Part shown: positions 10,178 through 18,537 of the stretch, piece after piece
Numbering within the stretch: position 1 is the first letter of the stretch
How the letters are laid out: the number at the start of each line of letters is the position of its first letter
Source: Anthopleura xanthogrammica
Lineage: Eukaryota; Cnidaria; Anthozoa; Actiniaria; Actiniidae
DNA: 64,000 nt
Reading direction: 5' to 3'
NCBI GenBank assembly: GCA_964019055.1
Contig: OZ025224.1
Coordinates: 8,909,757 to 8,973,756 of the forward strand
Notes under the pieces: model-generated
Told to the model about the DNA's origin: nothing
The model's database searches: none
What the model saw: the letters and a program-made list of their open reading frames with translations, nothing else
Made by a program: the position numbers and the translations under genes

Positions 10178-12722
10178 AATACGCCAATGATAGGCTTTAG
10201 ACTTTTTCAAGCGACAACGTTAATTGAATTAGCTATATTTCAACAAGCTAAATCTAAATCGCTTTACTCTGCATTTCTCGAGACCACAATCGTTTCCTAC
10301 TGACTACTGACAACATCTACTGATTTCAAGTTATTTGAAGTTAGTTTCGATTTCCTTAAGGAAACAGATCTGATACAGCGTATTTATTTGGGATATTTTA
10401 CCCTGACAATCAGTTAAGATAAAAACGATTGGTTACTTGTTACTGACATGCAGTAACTGCTAATATGCATGCCAGTAGTTGAGCTAGTAGGTTGAGAGAG
10501 TAGGTCAGGAATTAGGAGGGGGGAGGGTGGAGATTTGAAATTGAGTGCCGAAAATGATGTGACCATCCCTAGCAATGGGAATGAAATTTCCTGAACCTCC
10601 TCATGGGGTAGGCCTAAAATATCATGACCCTCCCCCTGCACAGATAATACCTCCCAAAAAACTGAAATAAGACCTGTCATTGAATTATATATCCAAAAAC
10701 CCTAAATATTTATAAACCTAGGAAATGATATGAGTGTATGTAAAAGCATCTTTCCTTGATATCAAGCAACGTGCCTTTAAACATGAATGAGAATGATGGT
10801 AGTGATGATAAAAATGTTGATGTCAATAGCAGTATATATTATATATATTATTTATAATTTATATTGTCTATCTATTTAAATATTTTTTTGAGGGCCGTAA
10901 GTAAGAAAATTGTAAAAGGTTATTGCATTTCCCTCTTGAAATAAAGTTATTGTATTGTATTGTAGCTACGGTGATGCTGAGCATTATGAGTTCAGTGCAA
11001 GTTACAGCTTTACATATATTTGTTTAATAGCTTTTATCTTGCAAACAAGTAATGAATATTGTCTTTTAGTAAGACATGATCAGGGGATTTTTTGGATGGG
11101 TGGGTAAGGGTAATGAACACCGGAGGTCATAGTACCCAAGGGGGCTTGGCATACCCCCGAAGAAATTTTTAAATTCAGAGAGCCTCGGAAATGCGTTTTC
11201 CAGTGTTTTTTTCAGGGGCATCTGCTTATTTTTTCATGTACCTTTTCAGGGGCTCAAAAAGTTATGAGCCTCCCTCTTTTTCCACACCCCCCCTGCTAAT
11301 TTCTGACCATTCCCTTACAGAAAGCGGAAGTAGCTTTTAGTTATTCTCACCTATGAAGATTTTTCCCTCTCGTTCACATTTTTCCTTTACATAAAACCAA
11401 TGATATGTAGCTTTTTCCTCACTTGACTGTAGGTAGTATTTTTTAAGATAATCTTTACAACCAACATAGTGTTTCTCTCCTTCTTCTTCTTCTCCTTCTT
11501 CTTCTTCTTCTTCTTTTTCTTCTTCTTCTTCTTCATCATCACCATCATCACTGTCACTATCATCAACAGCACTATCATCATCATCATCATCTCTATCATA
11601 TTCCTCTTCCTCTTCTTTTTCATTACTTGTGCAAATCACTGTAAAAGAGCGGTGTAGTAGTTTTCCCAACGAGATAACCTCTTGATTCATAGTATTTCTC
11701 TCCTTGTTCTCTCCTTGTTCTTCTACTTTTTCCTTTCTCGTTGCATCCGCTCCTTTTATTGGACGAAACCTTTCCTTTGTAGTTTCTGTCTCACTAGACT
11801 GTAGTTGCTCTTCCTGCACATCTTTCAGATCACCGTTTGATCCAACATACTGTTTCTCTCCTTCTCCAATTCTTGTGTCAGTCACTTCCTTTATTGCATC
11901 ACCCCATTGCTCTGTAGTTTCTGTCTCACTAGACTGTAGTTGTTCATCCTCCACATCTTTCAGATCACCGTTTGATCCAACATACTGTTTCTCTCCATCT
12001 CCTTCTCCATTTTTTGTGTCAGTCACTTCCTTTCTTGCATCACCCCATTGCTCTGTAGTAGTTTCTTTCTCATTACACTGTAGTTGTTCTTCCTCCACAT
12101 CTTTAAAGTACCAAGTCTTTAACTTCTCTACGTTTCTTTCGCCCTCTTCTGTTATAGGAGAAGTAAGGCATTCATGGACACTTTTCTCCCAAGCAGCCAC
12201 TGCTTCGATATCAGTACCAGAGTAGTCCCTCACGATCCTTCTTAATGAATTTACTGTATTTTCCTTACAGCATTCGAATTCTGTGTCCGTACGTTTCGCT
12301 CCTTTCTCGTTTGCCCACTTGTATATTTGGTTTCGATAACACTTAATTCTGGCTATGTCTGCAGACAAGGACATATCGTCGTCATTGGGTAATGCATTCC
12401 ACCCTGTTTGTGGAGGCAGTAGCCCGCACTTTTCTCTTAAAAGTGGGAAAATCAAATTGATATCCAATTCCTGTGAAGGGTACTTTTCTCGTGGGAAAAC
12501 CAAAGTGGTATCGAATTCTTGTGAAGGGCACCTTTCTTCAAAAAGAGTGAAAGAAAAAATGGTATTGAATGATGAAGACAAATCGACCGATGGAGGGCAA
12601 TAAACTTTGAACAGGTTTGTCAAAACAGACGTCGCTTCACGTATCAGCAGTCTTACTAATCTCAAAAAACTCATGCGGTGCATTTCTTGTATCAAGTGAC
12701 CCAGACTTAAAGACCCTGCCAT
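1..12722 (-). CDS. Gene A: giant HEPN-TPR repeat protein (3' end outside window)
   Basis: Five coding exons join in matching phase: 12738-11351 (ATG at 12722), 9918-7499, 7070-6417, 6018-5889 and 5186 to beyond 1. Each has an AG acceptor and a GT donor; intron phases are 1, 0, 0 and 1. The reading frame is open through position 1, giving 3,254 codons without a stop. Order of regions: DZIP3-like HEPN, acidic repeats, TPR-like solenoid, helical module with coiled coil, Ser-rich repeats, thirteen TPRs, low-complexity tail. No signal peptide, membrane segment or clear NTPase is seen. By family, HEPN-TPR proteins are scaffolds or RNA/ubiquitin-linked factors, often in innate immunity; the role here is inferred only. 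A non-coding first exon is proposed at about 14010-13892. The chain could be two genes if transcripts disagree, but the phase match argues for one. Confidence 0.75.
209..645 (-). repeat. 48-bp coding repeat, nine copies
   Basis: The ctgaatggctt segment recurs at 48-bp spacing nine times between 214 and 598. It encodes a 16-residue Ser/Thr/Pro unit ([16 protein letters not shown] type) in the gene A frame. The last two copies, near 550 and 598, are the most diverged. Both strands stay open across it because the period is a multiple of three, which creates spurious overlapping ORFs. Confidence 0.88.
640..1040 (-). repeat. Duplicated Asp/Gly linker flanking a lone TPR
   Basis: Two related blocks (about 645-775 and 905-1035) encode [20 protein letters not shown] and GDGDGDDGK. 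They flank the single kinesin-light-chain-like TPR at about 785-910. The arrangement looks like a segmental duplication of a linker around a surviving TPR. Confidence 0.7.
1976..2215 (-). repeat. 75-bp coding repeat, about three copies
   Basis: The block beginning gtgctcattttatgatacac repeats at 1977, 2052 and 2127 with a degenerate fourth copy near 2202. It encodes a 25-residue unit, [25 protein letters not shown] type. Every unit contains tgacgtca palindromes, which here are codons for DDVT and NDVT rather than evident CRE sites. Confidence 0.85.
2960..4500 (-). repeat. 120-bp TPR-coding tandem array, 13 copies
   Basis: The ccagattcttgtgcgatgg segment recurs at 2990, 3110, 3230 and every 120 bp to 4430, with no indel between units. 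Central copies (3230-4330) are nearly identical, including silent sites. The outermost copies (2990, 4430) diverge most. The pattern fits expansion by unequal crossing-over and homogenisation of the middle. Confidence 0.92.
4670..5170 (-). repeat. 111-bp coding repeat, four copies
   Basis: The segments starting ttcgctggg/ttcgatgga/ttcgatggg recur at 4693, 4804, 4915 and 5026, exactly 111 bp apart, with a partial copy near 5137. The period is 37 codons in the gene A frame, encoding a Ser-rich unit with [19 protein letters not shown] and [10 protein letters not shown] elements. Likely disordered and phosphorylatable by composition. Confidence 0.85.
5187..5888. other. Gene A intron 5 with an inverted-repeat MITE
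   Basis: This 0.7 kb is non-coding. From about 5639 to 5778 it forms a long imperfect hairpin: accttgggggtaatgtttt... pairs with ...aaaacattatgcccaagtt around a cagagaaatgatactc core. That is typical of a small MITE. Nothing else is recognised. Confidence 0.6.
5889..6018 (-). CDS. Gene A exon 5: short coiled coil
   Basis: This 130-bp exon has acceptor ctttactttgcag and donor CCTG|GTCAGT. In the frame set by exon 4 it reads [30 protein letters not shown], a charged amphipathic helix, and ends in phase 1. It then joins exon 6 at 5186. The other frames of this interval are not linked to neighbouring exons. The helix probably continues the coiled coil begun in exon 4. Confidence 0.6.
6019..6416. 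other. Gene A intron 4 with CACGTG short repeats
   Basis: From 6139 to 6290 a roughly 35-40 bp unit containing tgacattcacgtgatgtta and T-runs is repeated about four times. It gives several tcacgtga palindromes (E-box sequence). This could be a decayed minisatellite; a regulatory role is not shown. Confidence 0.55.
6417..7070 (-). CDS. Gene A exon 4: helical module with SWxFPSP motif
   Basis: This 654-bp exon (218 codons, phase 0 on both sides) begins with a coiled coil ([21 protein letters not shown]). A helical module follows: [14 protein letters not shown], then an acidic loop and [23 protein letters not shown]. After a low-complexity linker come SWYFPSP and a heptad-like [17 protein letters not shown] segment. 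The module has the same order and key residues as the N-termini of gene C (FADKLERLV ... DVREFLENLPQDEFVKML, then SWEFPSP) and gene B (VKKVRDWV ... ELVEILMSLPREHFDAMM). This is the main evidence linking the three genes. Donor ACAACTG|GTAAAG; acceptor cctcaacag. The module is not a domain I can name. Confidence 0.7.
7071..7498. other. Gene A intron 3, no feature seen
   Basis: A 428-bp intron bounded by the donor of exon 3 and the acceptor cctcaacag of exon 4. No repeat, RNA or ORF of interest is visible. Confidence 0.6.
7499..9918 (-). CDS. Gene A exon 3: TPR-like alpha solenoid
   Basis: A single 2,420-bp exon encodes about 806 residues with acceptor tttttttttccag and donor CTACAG|GTAAAT. The N-terminal third has TPR-like helix pairs: [25 protein letters not shown], then [24 protein letters not shown] and [23 protein letters not shown]. 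The last two thirds are helical but not assignable by eye. They include a segment reading [15 protein letters not shown] and a C-terminal part rich in charged helices. No NACHT P-loop or CHAT protease motif is visible. The exon connects in phase to the HEPN exon upstream and the module exon downstream, so it belongs to the same protein. A basic stretch (about residues 15-40 of the exon) could act as a nuclear signal. Confidence 0.7.
10010..10238. mobile_element. Small inverted-repeat MITE with poly-C core
   Basis: Inside gene A intron 2, ttaattaacgttgtcgct...gcctaaagc at about 10016-10053 is mirrored by ggcttta...agcgacaacgttaattgaa at about 10191-10232. A pure C run of more than 30 bases (about 10143-10175) lies between the arms. 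Confidence 0.65.
10690..10970 (+). mobile_element. LINE 3'-end remnant
   Basis: AT-rich sequence ending in gaaataaagttattgtattgtattgta has the look of a 5'-truncated non-LTR retrotransposon tail with a short tandem tail. No coding part remains. It lies in gene A intron 2. Confidence 0.45.
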
Positions 12723-12738
12723 CGGACGAGTCAAATGT
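11351..12738 (-). CDS. Gene A exon 2: DZIP3-like HEPN domain and acidic repeats
   Basis: The start ATG is at 12722; upstream frame in the exon has no ATG. Residues about 20-160 match the DZIP3-type HEPN layout: a DxxLxFxLLR strand-helix segment, [10 protein letters not shown], then [17 protein letters not shown]. Family members usually have a GH pair where this protein has KW, so the R-x(4-6)-H catalytic signature lacks its His. A 51-bp in-frame duplication (about 12455-12560) doubles the CPSQEFD/YPSQELD segment. Downstream lie two to three copies of a roughly 40-residue repeat (KDVEEEQLQ...EQWGDA.KEVTDT...YVGSNGDL), then a long Glu/Asp tract (about 11480-11620). Acceptor ttctttctttcag; donor CATAG|GTGAGA. 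The HEPN call rests on motif recognition. Confidence 0.75.
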
Positions 12739-12951
12739 CTGAAAGAAAGAATTACGATTCAAATGAATAAGGTTTTTAAATGGCATAGTTCAACAAATGA
12801 ATAAGGTATTCACGACCAAACGTAACTATATACCCGTTCTTAACCAAAAATTGCTCTAATTCTCGGTCGACATTTTCGCTAATTCAGTTCCAGTCATAAA
12901 CTGATTTATGTCCAAGTTTATGTTTAAGTGGAATACAATACATAGAGGATA

Positions 12952-13052
12952 TTACATGGTCGCGCGGAGATACGAATTTTATCTTCGAGTGTTGATATTA
13001 TCTCTCACGAGAAGATAAAATTCGTATCTCCAAGCGGCCATGTAATGTTCTG
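12952..13052. repeat. Hairpin MITE-like inverted repeat
   Basis: The arms gagatacgaattttatcttc and gaagataaaattcgtatctc face each other around a short loop. Flanks tacatggtcgcg and cggccatgtaatg extend the pairing. Located in gene A intron 1. Confidence 0.8.
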
Positions 13053-13388
13053 TTTATTATATATATATATAGAAAAAGGCATATAATACGTGCGAATGGC
13101 ACAACACTGTTTAATAATCTATAGTAATCGAGGTACGGTGTCACGCGTTCGTTTGTGGTGATGTAGTTTTGTTTTTACCCATCCTACCCCCTATATTTTT
13201 AGCAACTGAAGTTTTTTTTCGCCACCCCACCCGCACTAAAGGTCAGCCGTACCAAAGCAGATTTATTAGACTGTTGAAAACAAAATAAAGCATTAGTTTT
13301 AAACGCGTGAGGTGACTCTGGTGCCCGTAATCAAGCCATGAAAAATCAACTCGATAGATTACCATTTTTTCTTAAGTATGGTGTTCCG

Positions 13389-13419
13389 CTCGCGCGGGCC
13401 TTTGGCCCGCGCGGGAGCG
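13389..13419. repeat. GC-rich perfect hairpin
   Basis: cgcgcgggcc-ttt-ggcccgcgcg is a 10-bp perfect stem with a three-base loop, flanked by gct and gag that extend it. It stands out in AT-rich surroundings and may be the core of a dispersed repeat. Confidence 0.75.
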
Positions 13420-13574
13420 CCGCTATGAGTTATTGATAATCGCGTCTGCTTTGAATAATCAGAGTTGCTTTAAATAAATAACGACATCACAAACCGCTGG
13501 TTACACCTTTGCCATATAAGTAAAACGAAAGCTTCAAGAATCCTAGTCTCCTTCGTAGAATTTTTAAACGATTA

Positions 13575-13835
13575 AGATATTATATTCCGTATACTGCGTT
13601 TTCAACAGGCAGATCAACACAAGCGACTAGTCTTGCTTAGTCCCTCGTACTCGGTTCTAGTACTGGATATAAGCGGACAGAAAAAGCGAACTAGGAAGAA
13701 AACGGCCTCGTCGGTTCGTCAAAATCGTTTTCACGTAACAGCGCCTTCTTTAACTATCAATCGTTCAAGGCCAGACTAGTCGCTTGTGTTGACATCTGTT
13801 TGGTGAAAACGCGGTATAAGGGATAGAATATCTAT
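13575..13835. mobile_element. MITE with about 50-bp inverted ends
   Basis: gcgttttcaacaggcagat-caacacaagcgactagtct (about 13591-13633) is mirrored by agactagtcgcttgtgttgacatctgtttggtgaaaacgc (about 13774-13813). Flanking ttatattccgtata / ggtataagggatag extends the arms. It lies in the proposed first intron of gene A. Confidence 0.75.
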
Positions 13836-13891
13836 GATGTAACATTATACAGATACTATTTCGCTACATAGTCGATTCATTAGAAACATAC

Positions 13892-14010
13892 CTCGTAGAC
13901 TTCGATCTTTTCTCCCAGCCTGTAAAGCTAAGTCAACGTTTCGGTACTTAAAGGGGAATTCCCGGCTTTGCCAAATATGGTAACCTTCGTGACGTTAGAT
14001 AGAAGACTGA
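13892..14010 (-). other. Candidate non-coding first exon of gene A
   Basis: Reading the minus strand, a good donor CTACGAG|GTATGT lies at 13892/13891. The upstream sequence has no ATG in the frame that would enter exon 2, consistent with a 5' UTR exon and translation starting at 12722. The 5' limit is not visible in sequence. Transcript data are absent, so this is an inference. Confidence 0.35.
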
Positions 14011-14130
14011 AACAAAATCAAGAACCACAAAAACATCGATTAAAATCAAATTCTAAAACGGCAAAAACACACACACACAAACCCAAAAAAATAAATAAGT
14101 AATAAAATAAGTAATAACCGTGGAAAGATT

Positions 14131-14427
14131 CTGAGTGAGTGAGTGAGTGAGTGAGTGAGTGAGTGAGTGAGTGAGTGAGTGAGTGAGTGAGTGAGTGAGG
14201 GAGCGAGCGAGCGAGCGAGGGAGCGAGCGAGCGAGCGAGGGAGCGAGCGAGCGAGGGAGCGAGCGAGCGAGCGAGGGAGCGAGCGAGCGAGGGAGCGAGC
14301 GAGCGAGGGAGCGAGGGAGCGAGCGAGCGAGGGAGCGAGCGAGCGAGGGAGCGAGCGAGCGAGGGAGCGAGCGAGCGAGGGAGCGAGCGAGCGAGGGAGC
14401 GAGCGAGCGAGGGAGCGAGCGAGCTAG
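14131..14427. repeat. GAGT/GAGC/GAGG tetranucleotide microsatellite
   Basis: About 17 gagt units pass into gagc and gagg units arranged in higher-order blocks (gagggagcgagcgagc). Purine/pyrimidine strand asymmetry is strong. ORFs across it are artefacts. It sits just upstream of the proposed gene A first exon. Confidence 0.95.
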
Positions 14428-15126
14428 CTACAATCTCCAGCAAAATAAAATGGGGCACGTACTATCCTGGATCACCGTTCCCCCTCTACCCCCCCCCCCC
14501 CTTCCCCCCGTACCAATGTTGTATCGCATGCATTTTATCCGGTAACCACTTCATAAGCTCAAAAACTTCATAGAACAACATTGCTTAGGGGGAAAGGGGG
14601 GAAAGGGGGGAAAGGGCACTACATTTTTGCAGACGATTGTAGCTAGCTTGTTAGTTAAAAGGTAACATAGTCACTAACAGTCAAATAGGACAAATAGTAA
14701 CAAAAGAAAACAATGGAATTAAGATCTGCTAATCTCAATAATATTTTAGTGAAAATATTTCTTGTGTAAGGTAAAACCACACTAGTTCAATTTAGTTAAT
14801 AAGTTAAAATATGTCACATGATTATACAGACCACACTGAAGCTGGCCTTGGATTGGTAGTCTCAGGTTTAGATTCATTGAGATTTATAATCATTTTCAGG
14901 GAAGGTCAAGCAGGTCATTCCATTTTAAATCCTCTCTGTTCCACAAACAGTGGCAAAATTACCAATAATTTTCATGATTACATACCAATTTACTCAGGGT
15001 GAGCCTCATGTCAGTGTTAAAATATTCACAAATAGCAATGGTAAAGTAAAAAATGCACAAGTTTCACTTGAACACATGAATATTCTGAAAAAATTCTGCA
15101 ATTTGAAGGGCTAAGAAAACTTGTAT
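14428..15126. other. Intergenic, low-complexity C and G runs
   Basis: Contains C runs at about 14489-14508 and a gggg-aaa repeat at about 14588-14616. No gene is recognised. Confidence 0.5.
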
Positions 15127-16770
15127 TTGGGTCATTTCACAGTATTTGATATGTTACGGAGGGGAAAAATTTTTTTTTCATCTACATGTAGCTGGATAGT
15201 TATGAGATCCTTGACTAAAGTTTAATCATGGCATCAATGATACCTACCTGCACTACAACTACATGAAGATCAAACAAATATTCAAACCTCTGCTTAATGG
15301 TTATAATAAAAAATGTACAGTGTTACGGAGGGGAACAGAAAACACAGTTTTAATTTATGTTCATGGAATGTTAAAGAACTCTCTGAAATTGATACATTTC
15401 AAAGACTTTCTTTAGTCTTATAGCATTTTTTATTTATCCAGGTTTGCAAAAATAGAAGATTCAAGAGTTTATGTACCTTTCTTGTTTCACAACATGAACT
15501 TCTATTAGAGGTGGTAGTGTTACGGAAGGGAAAGTTACGGAGGGGAAGTTTTTGTCCATGACCAAAGTATTAACATAACAATAATTAAACTCCAAACAGA
15601 AGTGAGATCTCTGTCAGACATTTGTTTTACGAAATGTAGCATGCACAAATACTTAGTAAAAACTGAATTATACTACACAGCACTTCATGTATTCATGCTT
15701 AGTTACAGAATGACACACATTGTCAGAAGTAGAAGAGATCAAAACCATGTTCCTTCTTAAAAGGCTCTTAAATGCCAAAAGACATAAAGTGACATCTTAT
15801 TTATCTTTCAAACTTTTTTGATTTCTCACTCTGTTGAATGACAGTCATGGTCATGGACAAAAACTTCCCCTCCGTAACTTCCCCTCCGTAACACTACCAC
15901 CTCTAATAGAAGTTCATGTTGTGAAACAAGAAAGGTACATAAACTCTTAGCCCAAGCTCTGTTTCTGTGGTGATCATACTAGAGTTCACTAATAGTTTTG
16001 TGGTCTGGATTTTCTTCAAAAATACTGAAATAAAATTAATGATACCTGCTTTTAAGACTGTCTTCGTGCAGCTTTTCCTTGTCTTAGTCTGTACTTAATT
16101 TCAGCCAATTTTGAGCATTTTTGAGCCTTAGAGCCCTCACTATAATTATTATTTTTCCCCTTGAACTTCATATATAGATCAGTGATGTCACACAAATAAA
16201 ATATAGGAAATGGAGTTTCCCCTCCGTAACATTTTTTTCCTCTCCGTAACACTTTTTTTACATCCTGTATCTTAGAAAATTGAAAATGAAACAGGCTTAA
16301 ATGTGGCCTATCTTAAACCTTATATGGTACATTGGAAAGAATGAAATTGGCCAGGTATTCCGACTTCACATTTGAAAGAAAAACTATTTTAATTACCTCA
16401 AAATGTTACGGAGGGGAAAATAGAATTTTGGTTCAAATCTCATATCTTAATAAAGATCCCTTTCTATTTCTTTTTATTCTGCAACTATTAAGGATGGCTG
16501 GTAGTCTATGTCCAATAGCACTGTATGCCATTTTTAAATCTGTGGATTTTCCCAATAGGAAAAAAGCATTTTCCCCTCCGTAACACACTTTGTGTCTTAT
16601 TTTCGAATCATCACTATGGTTTTTATTCTGAATGAAATGAGAATGAAGCCAAACACCATAATATGATATCTTTAGTCATTCACCTTCCAGACAAAGTACT
16701 TTTTATCTTCTCCTGTTCACTTTCATTTTTTATTTTTTTTGTCCAAAATACTGTGAAATGACCCATTTTG
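15127..16770. mobile_element. Inverted-end element carrying ten copies of a 14-bp motif
   Basis: The ends gggtcatttcacagtattt (about 15129) and aaatactgtgaaatgaccc (about 16746) are inverted repeats. Inside, gttacggaggggaa occurs on the plus strand at 15153, 15322, 15519 (one change), 15534 and 16405. On the minus strand it occurs at 15865, 15879, 16217, 16237 (one change) and 16571. A further inverted pair (about 15458-15560 and 15855-15949) surrounds the centre. There is no convincing ORF. This fits a non-autonomous DNA transposon whose subterminal motif may bind a transposase; the superfamily is not recognised. Confidence 0.65.
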
Positions 16771-18537
16771 GATCAATTTGAGCAACAAGAAATAGACAAT
16801 AGGACATGTGATCCATTATGGGTCAAATTCCAAAAATTGTGGCATGATTTTCACATGATATATTTGGCATAAATGCCAGTAGACATGGTACAGTCCATCC
16901 ATATCACTTGCAGTATTTATGCCAACTATCCCTATAGCCTATACTATGAACTTTTAATATTTAATATGGAGTGAACTAAACTTACTTGTCTTATTTAATA
17001 AATGGAAATTGTAATGGAGCCTCCTACTGAAAAAAATGCCTCAAAAATCAGGCTCATATTGGGAATTGAGCCAACAACCTTTGCAGAACCAGTGCAATGC
17101 ACTACCAAATGAGCTAAGCTATCAGAGCAGGTCCTTTGTGGGTTCGTATAAATCACAGACGTATAGAAAAATACGTTTGGAAAATCAATAATCAAGATAT
17201 AACTGATTTTCTCATAAAAATACATATGAATTTTCTTAAAAAAACTTTAACTATTTCAGACTAAAAACTCCAAAGCCTTGAAATGAAAAGTTACTGAAAT
17301 AAAACTCACAGTTTTATGTGACAAAACTAATTTGGCAGAGTACAAAAACACTGTATAAACCTGTGAAAAAGTAAAAAAATATTAAATAAAAAGAAGGAAA
17401 TTGTCATAAACACCTTGTTTTCTGGTATTAATTGTGCTATGTAACACTTATCATATAGTTAAATAGTACTTTATTACCCCACTGTATGCTTTACACGTCA
17501 TGACATGGTAGCTAGATCTTATGCAGAATATAACACAAAACTCATACAACATCCTCAATCTTCAAAATATTGTCTAAAAATAGCTAGAACATGTGCTCTG
17601 ATTGGCCAAAAATTATATTAAAGAAGCTTTTGTGGATGCACTCTCGATCATTTCCTTGCTTACTAGCAGTTGCAAGACCGACACATGGGGGCCACACATG
17701 GCATATTGAGCAAGCTAGGTTTAATAGTTTTTTACTAATCCATGAAATAGACTAATAGAGGTTAGTAGATCTAATTTCCATTGTTTTCTTTTGTGTCTAT
17801 TTCGATCACTATCATTCTTGACAGAGATTTCCTGTTTCTTTTTCTTTTTTTCGTAATAAAAAGAAAGAGACGTAAGAGGAACCTTTGCCAAGAAGCCCAA
17901 GCTCAGAACTTATAGCATTTTTTCCTGCTAGCCTTACATTAAAGATATTCTAGATTTTAGGGAGGCATATTTTCTCCCAAATTCATGGATTGAGTCGAAA
18001 AATGATCAATATTTGGAGGCTGATATTTGCAGCCTATCGAATTCAAACATTATTTATATGCCCAACATCAACAACTACCATACAACGAGGACTACAGAAC
18101 TCGAGGGAGAACCTCGATAACTCGAAGGGAAACAGTTCGTTCGAGCTTAATAGCAAGGAGTTCGTGTAAGCGGAGGTCTACTGTACACAGCACGCTATTA
18201 GCGACCTTCGGATTCGAGTTTTGAAATTGGCCCTGTGCTCGTGCTTAACACTGAATCGTATTCGATTTCCTATTTTTAATAATCTAAAGTTTCAATCTAC
18301 GTACTCCACAACGGCTACGAACTTATAGTGCCAATCTTTGAGAGTTTAAAACTCGTACTCGTACTCGTTCTCATACTTGTAGTCGGATCTGAAGGTCGCT
18401 ATTCAGTCGAAAACACGAGACGCTTTCTTGCTTCGGAGAAGCGAAAGAGCGCGAGGAGAATTATAAACTGTGGGTATGGGTTCATATCGAAGAATATTGA
18501 ACTTAGTTTTAAGCTATGATAGTCTAAGAACTTTGGA
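16771..18537. other. Intergenic with SINE and degraded mariner/pogo-like end
   Basis: Apart from the SINE at 17035-17135, about 18060-18185 contains gaacctcgataactcgaa and cggaggtctactgta, resembling a decayed Tc1/pogo terminal region. The rest shows no feature. Confidence 0.4.
17035..17135 (-). mobile_element. tRNA-derived SINE fragment
   Basis: On the minus strand tagctcatttggtagtgca resembles a tRNA box A region, and about 40 bases later ggctcaattcc resembles box B, with an anticodon-arm-like tgcactggttctgcaaagg between. No clean acceptor stem is present, so it is a SINE head rather than a working tRNA gene. Confidence 0.6.

Noticed and set aside
14018..14545. Ser/Arg- and Glu/Arg-rich ORFs
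   Set aside because: They are translations of the GAGT/GAGC microsatellite.
17035..17135. Functional tRNA gene
   Set aside because: Box A and box B are recognisable, but no complete acceptor stem or clean cloverleaf can be drawn; better explained as a SINE.
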